Origin: Gnetum montanum | Lineage: Eukaryota; Streptophyta; Gnetopsida; Gnetales; Gnetaceae | Reading direction: 5' to 3' | Assembly: GCA_015680685.1 (NCBI GenBank) | Contig: MNCI01013670.1 | Location: forward strand, 2,763 to 31,391 | Length of the DNA stretch: 28,629 nucleotides | Part shown: in pieces, positions 28,576-28,629 of the stretch | Layout of the letters: each line of letters starts with the position of its first letter | Position numbering within the stretch: position 1 is the stretch's first letter | Program-made: the position numbers and the translations under genes | The notes under the pieces: model-generated | What the model was told of the DNA's origin: nothing | Database searches by the model: none | The model's input: the letters and a program-made list of their open reading frames with translations, nothing else

Positions 28576-28629
28576 GATATCGCGTACGTGATATCACTGG
28601 GGACAACATGATATCGCGTACGCGATATC
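28576..28629 (-). repeat. GATATCGCGTAC palindrome array in LTR4
   Basis: GATATC starts at 28576, 28590, 28610 and 28624, giving unit lengths of 14, 20 and 14. Positions 28610-28629 are the same perfect 20-base palindrome as 414-433 in LTR0. The array is cut by the window edge. Confidence 0.85.

Larger units (their letters stand above)
27708..28629 (-). repeat. LTR4: young E1-family LTR, runs off the right edge
   Basis: It opens TGATGAGTGGTGAGGTACCCC at 27708 and follows LTR1's layout. It is 922 bases to the window end, where by comparison with LTR0 only about 30 bases are missing. It is CpG-rich, keeps the TATA box and the palindrome array, and contains an internal tandem duplication. No primer site lies to its left, so this is either a solo LTR or the 3' LTR of a minus-strand element extending right. 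It is inserted next to the E4 protease. Confidence 0.85.

Overview
This is a eukaryotic, almost certainly plant, intergenic window made of nested, decayed retrotransposons. No intact host gene, rRNA, tRNA gene, CRISPR array or bacterial operon is visible. The evidence is AT-rich sequence, long terminal repeats (LTRs) bounded by TG...CA, primer-binding sites matching plant elements, and plant-type Ty3/gypsy gag-pol proteins broken by many stops and frameshifts. Many old, unremoved copies stacked in each other are typical of large plant genomes such as gymnosperms. The species cannot be named from this sequence.

Layout. (a) 1-6620, all on the minus strand, is a four-layer nest. An RTE-type LINE fragment (6150-6620) is cut by a gypsy element, 'E2' (LTR 5785-6149, primer site, start of gag). 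E2's gag is cut by a second gypsy element of the same LTR family, 'E1' (LTR 4413-5340, primer site, gag, protease, reverse transcriptase). E1's RNase H is cut by a younger LTR of the same family ('LTR0', 1-460). (b) 6620-11000 is non-coding. It holds five minus-strand copies of a tRNA-like SINE family, a probable unrelated LTR (7263-8347), a G-rich tract, a GA microsatellite and a 313-base assembly gap. (c) 11007-11770 is another, older LTR of the E1 family. (d) 12535-19345 is a nearly full-length plus-strand chromovirus-like gypsy element, 'E3'. It has both LTRs, a tRNA-iMet-type primer site, gag with a zinc knuckle, protease, RT, RNase H, integrase, a chromodomain-like tail and a polypurine tract, all inactivated. 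E3 split an older minus-strand coiled-coil reading frame whose halves lie at 19346-21250 and 11920-12534. (e) 21250-23500 is non-coding and may hold that older element's LTR. (f) 23770-27480 is the decayed pol region of a further minus-strand relative of E1, 'E4'. (g) 27708-28629 is the left part of a young, CpG-rich LTR of the E1 family ('LTR4') running out of the window.

The most unusual signal is in the E1-family LTRs. Next to the terminus, upstream of the TATA box where one is visible, each carries a short tandem array with a 14-base period. The repeated sequence differs completely between copies: GATATCGCGTAC-type palindromes in the young LTRs, GTTGAC-type and CATTGATG-type units in two older ones. 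A separate set of GTGGGAYRTCCCAC dyads recurs in the chromovirus LTRs and in the LTR-like block at 7.3-8.3 kb. All protein calls come from reading translations by eye; no database search was run.
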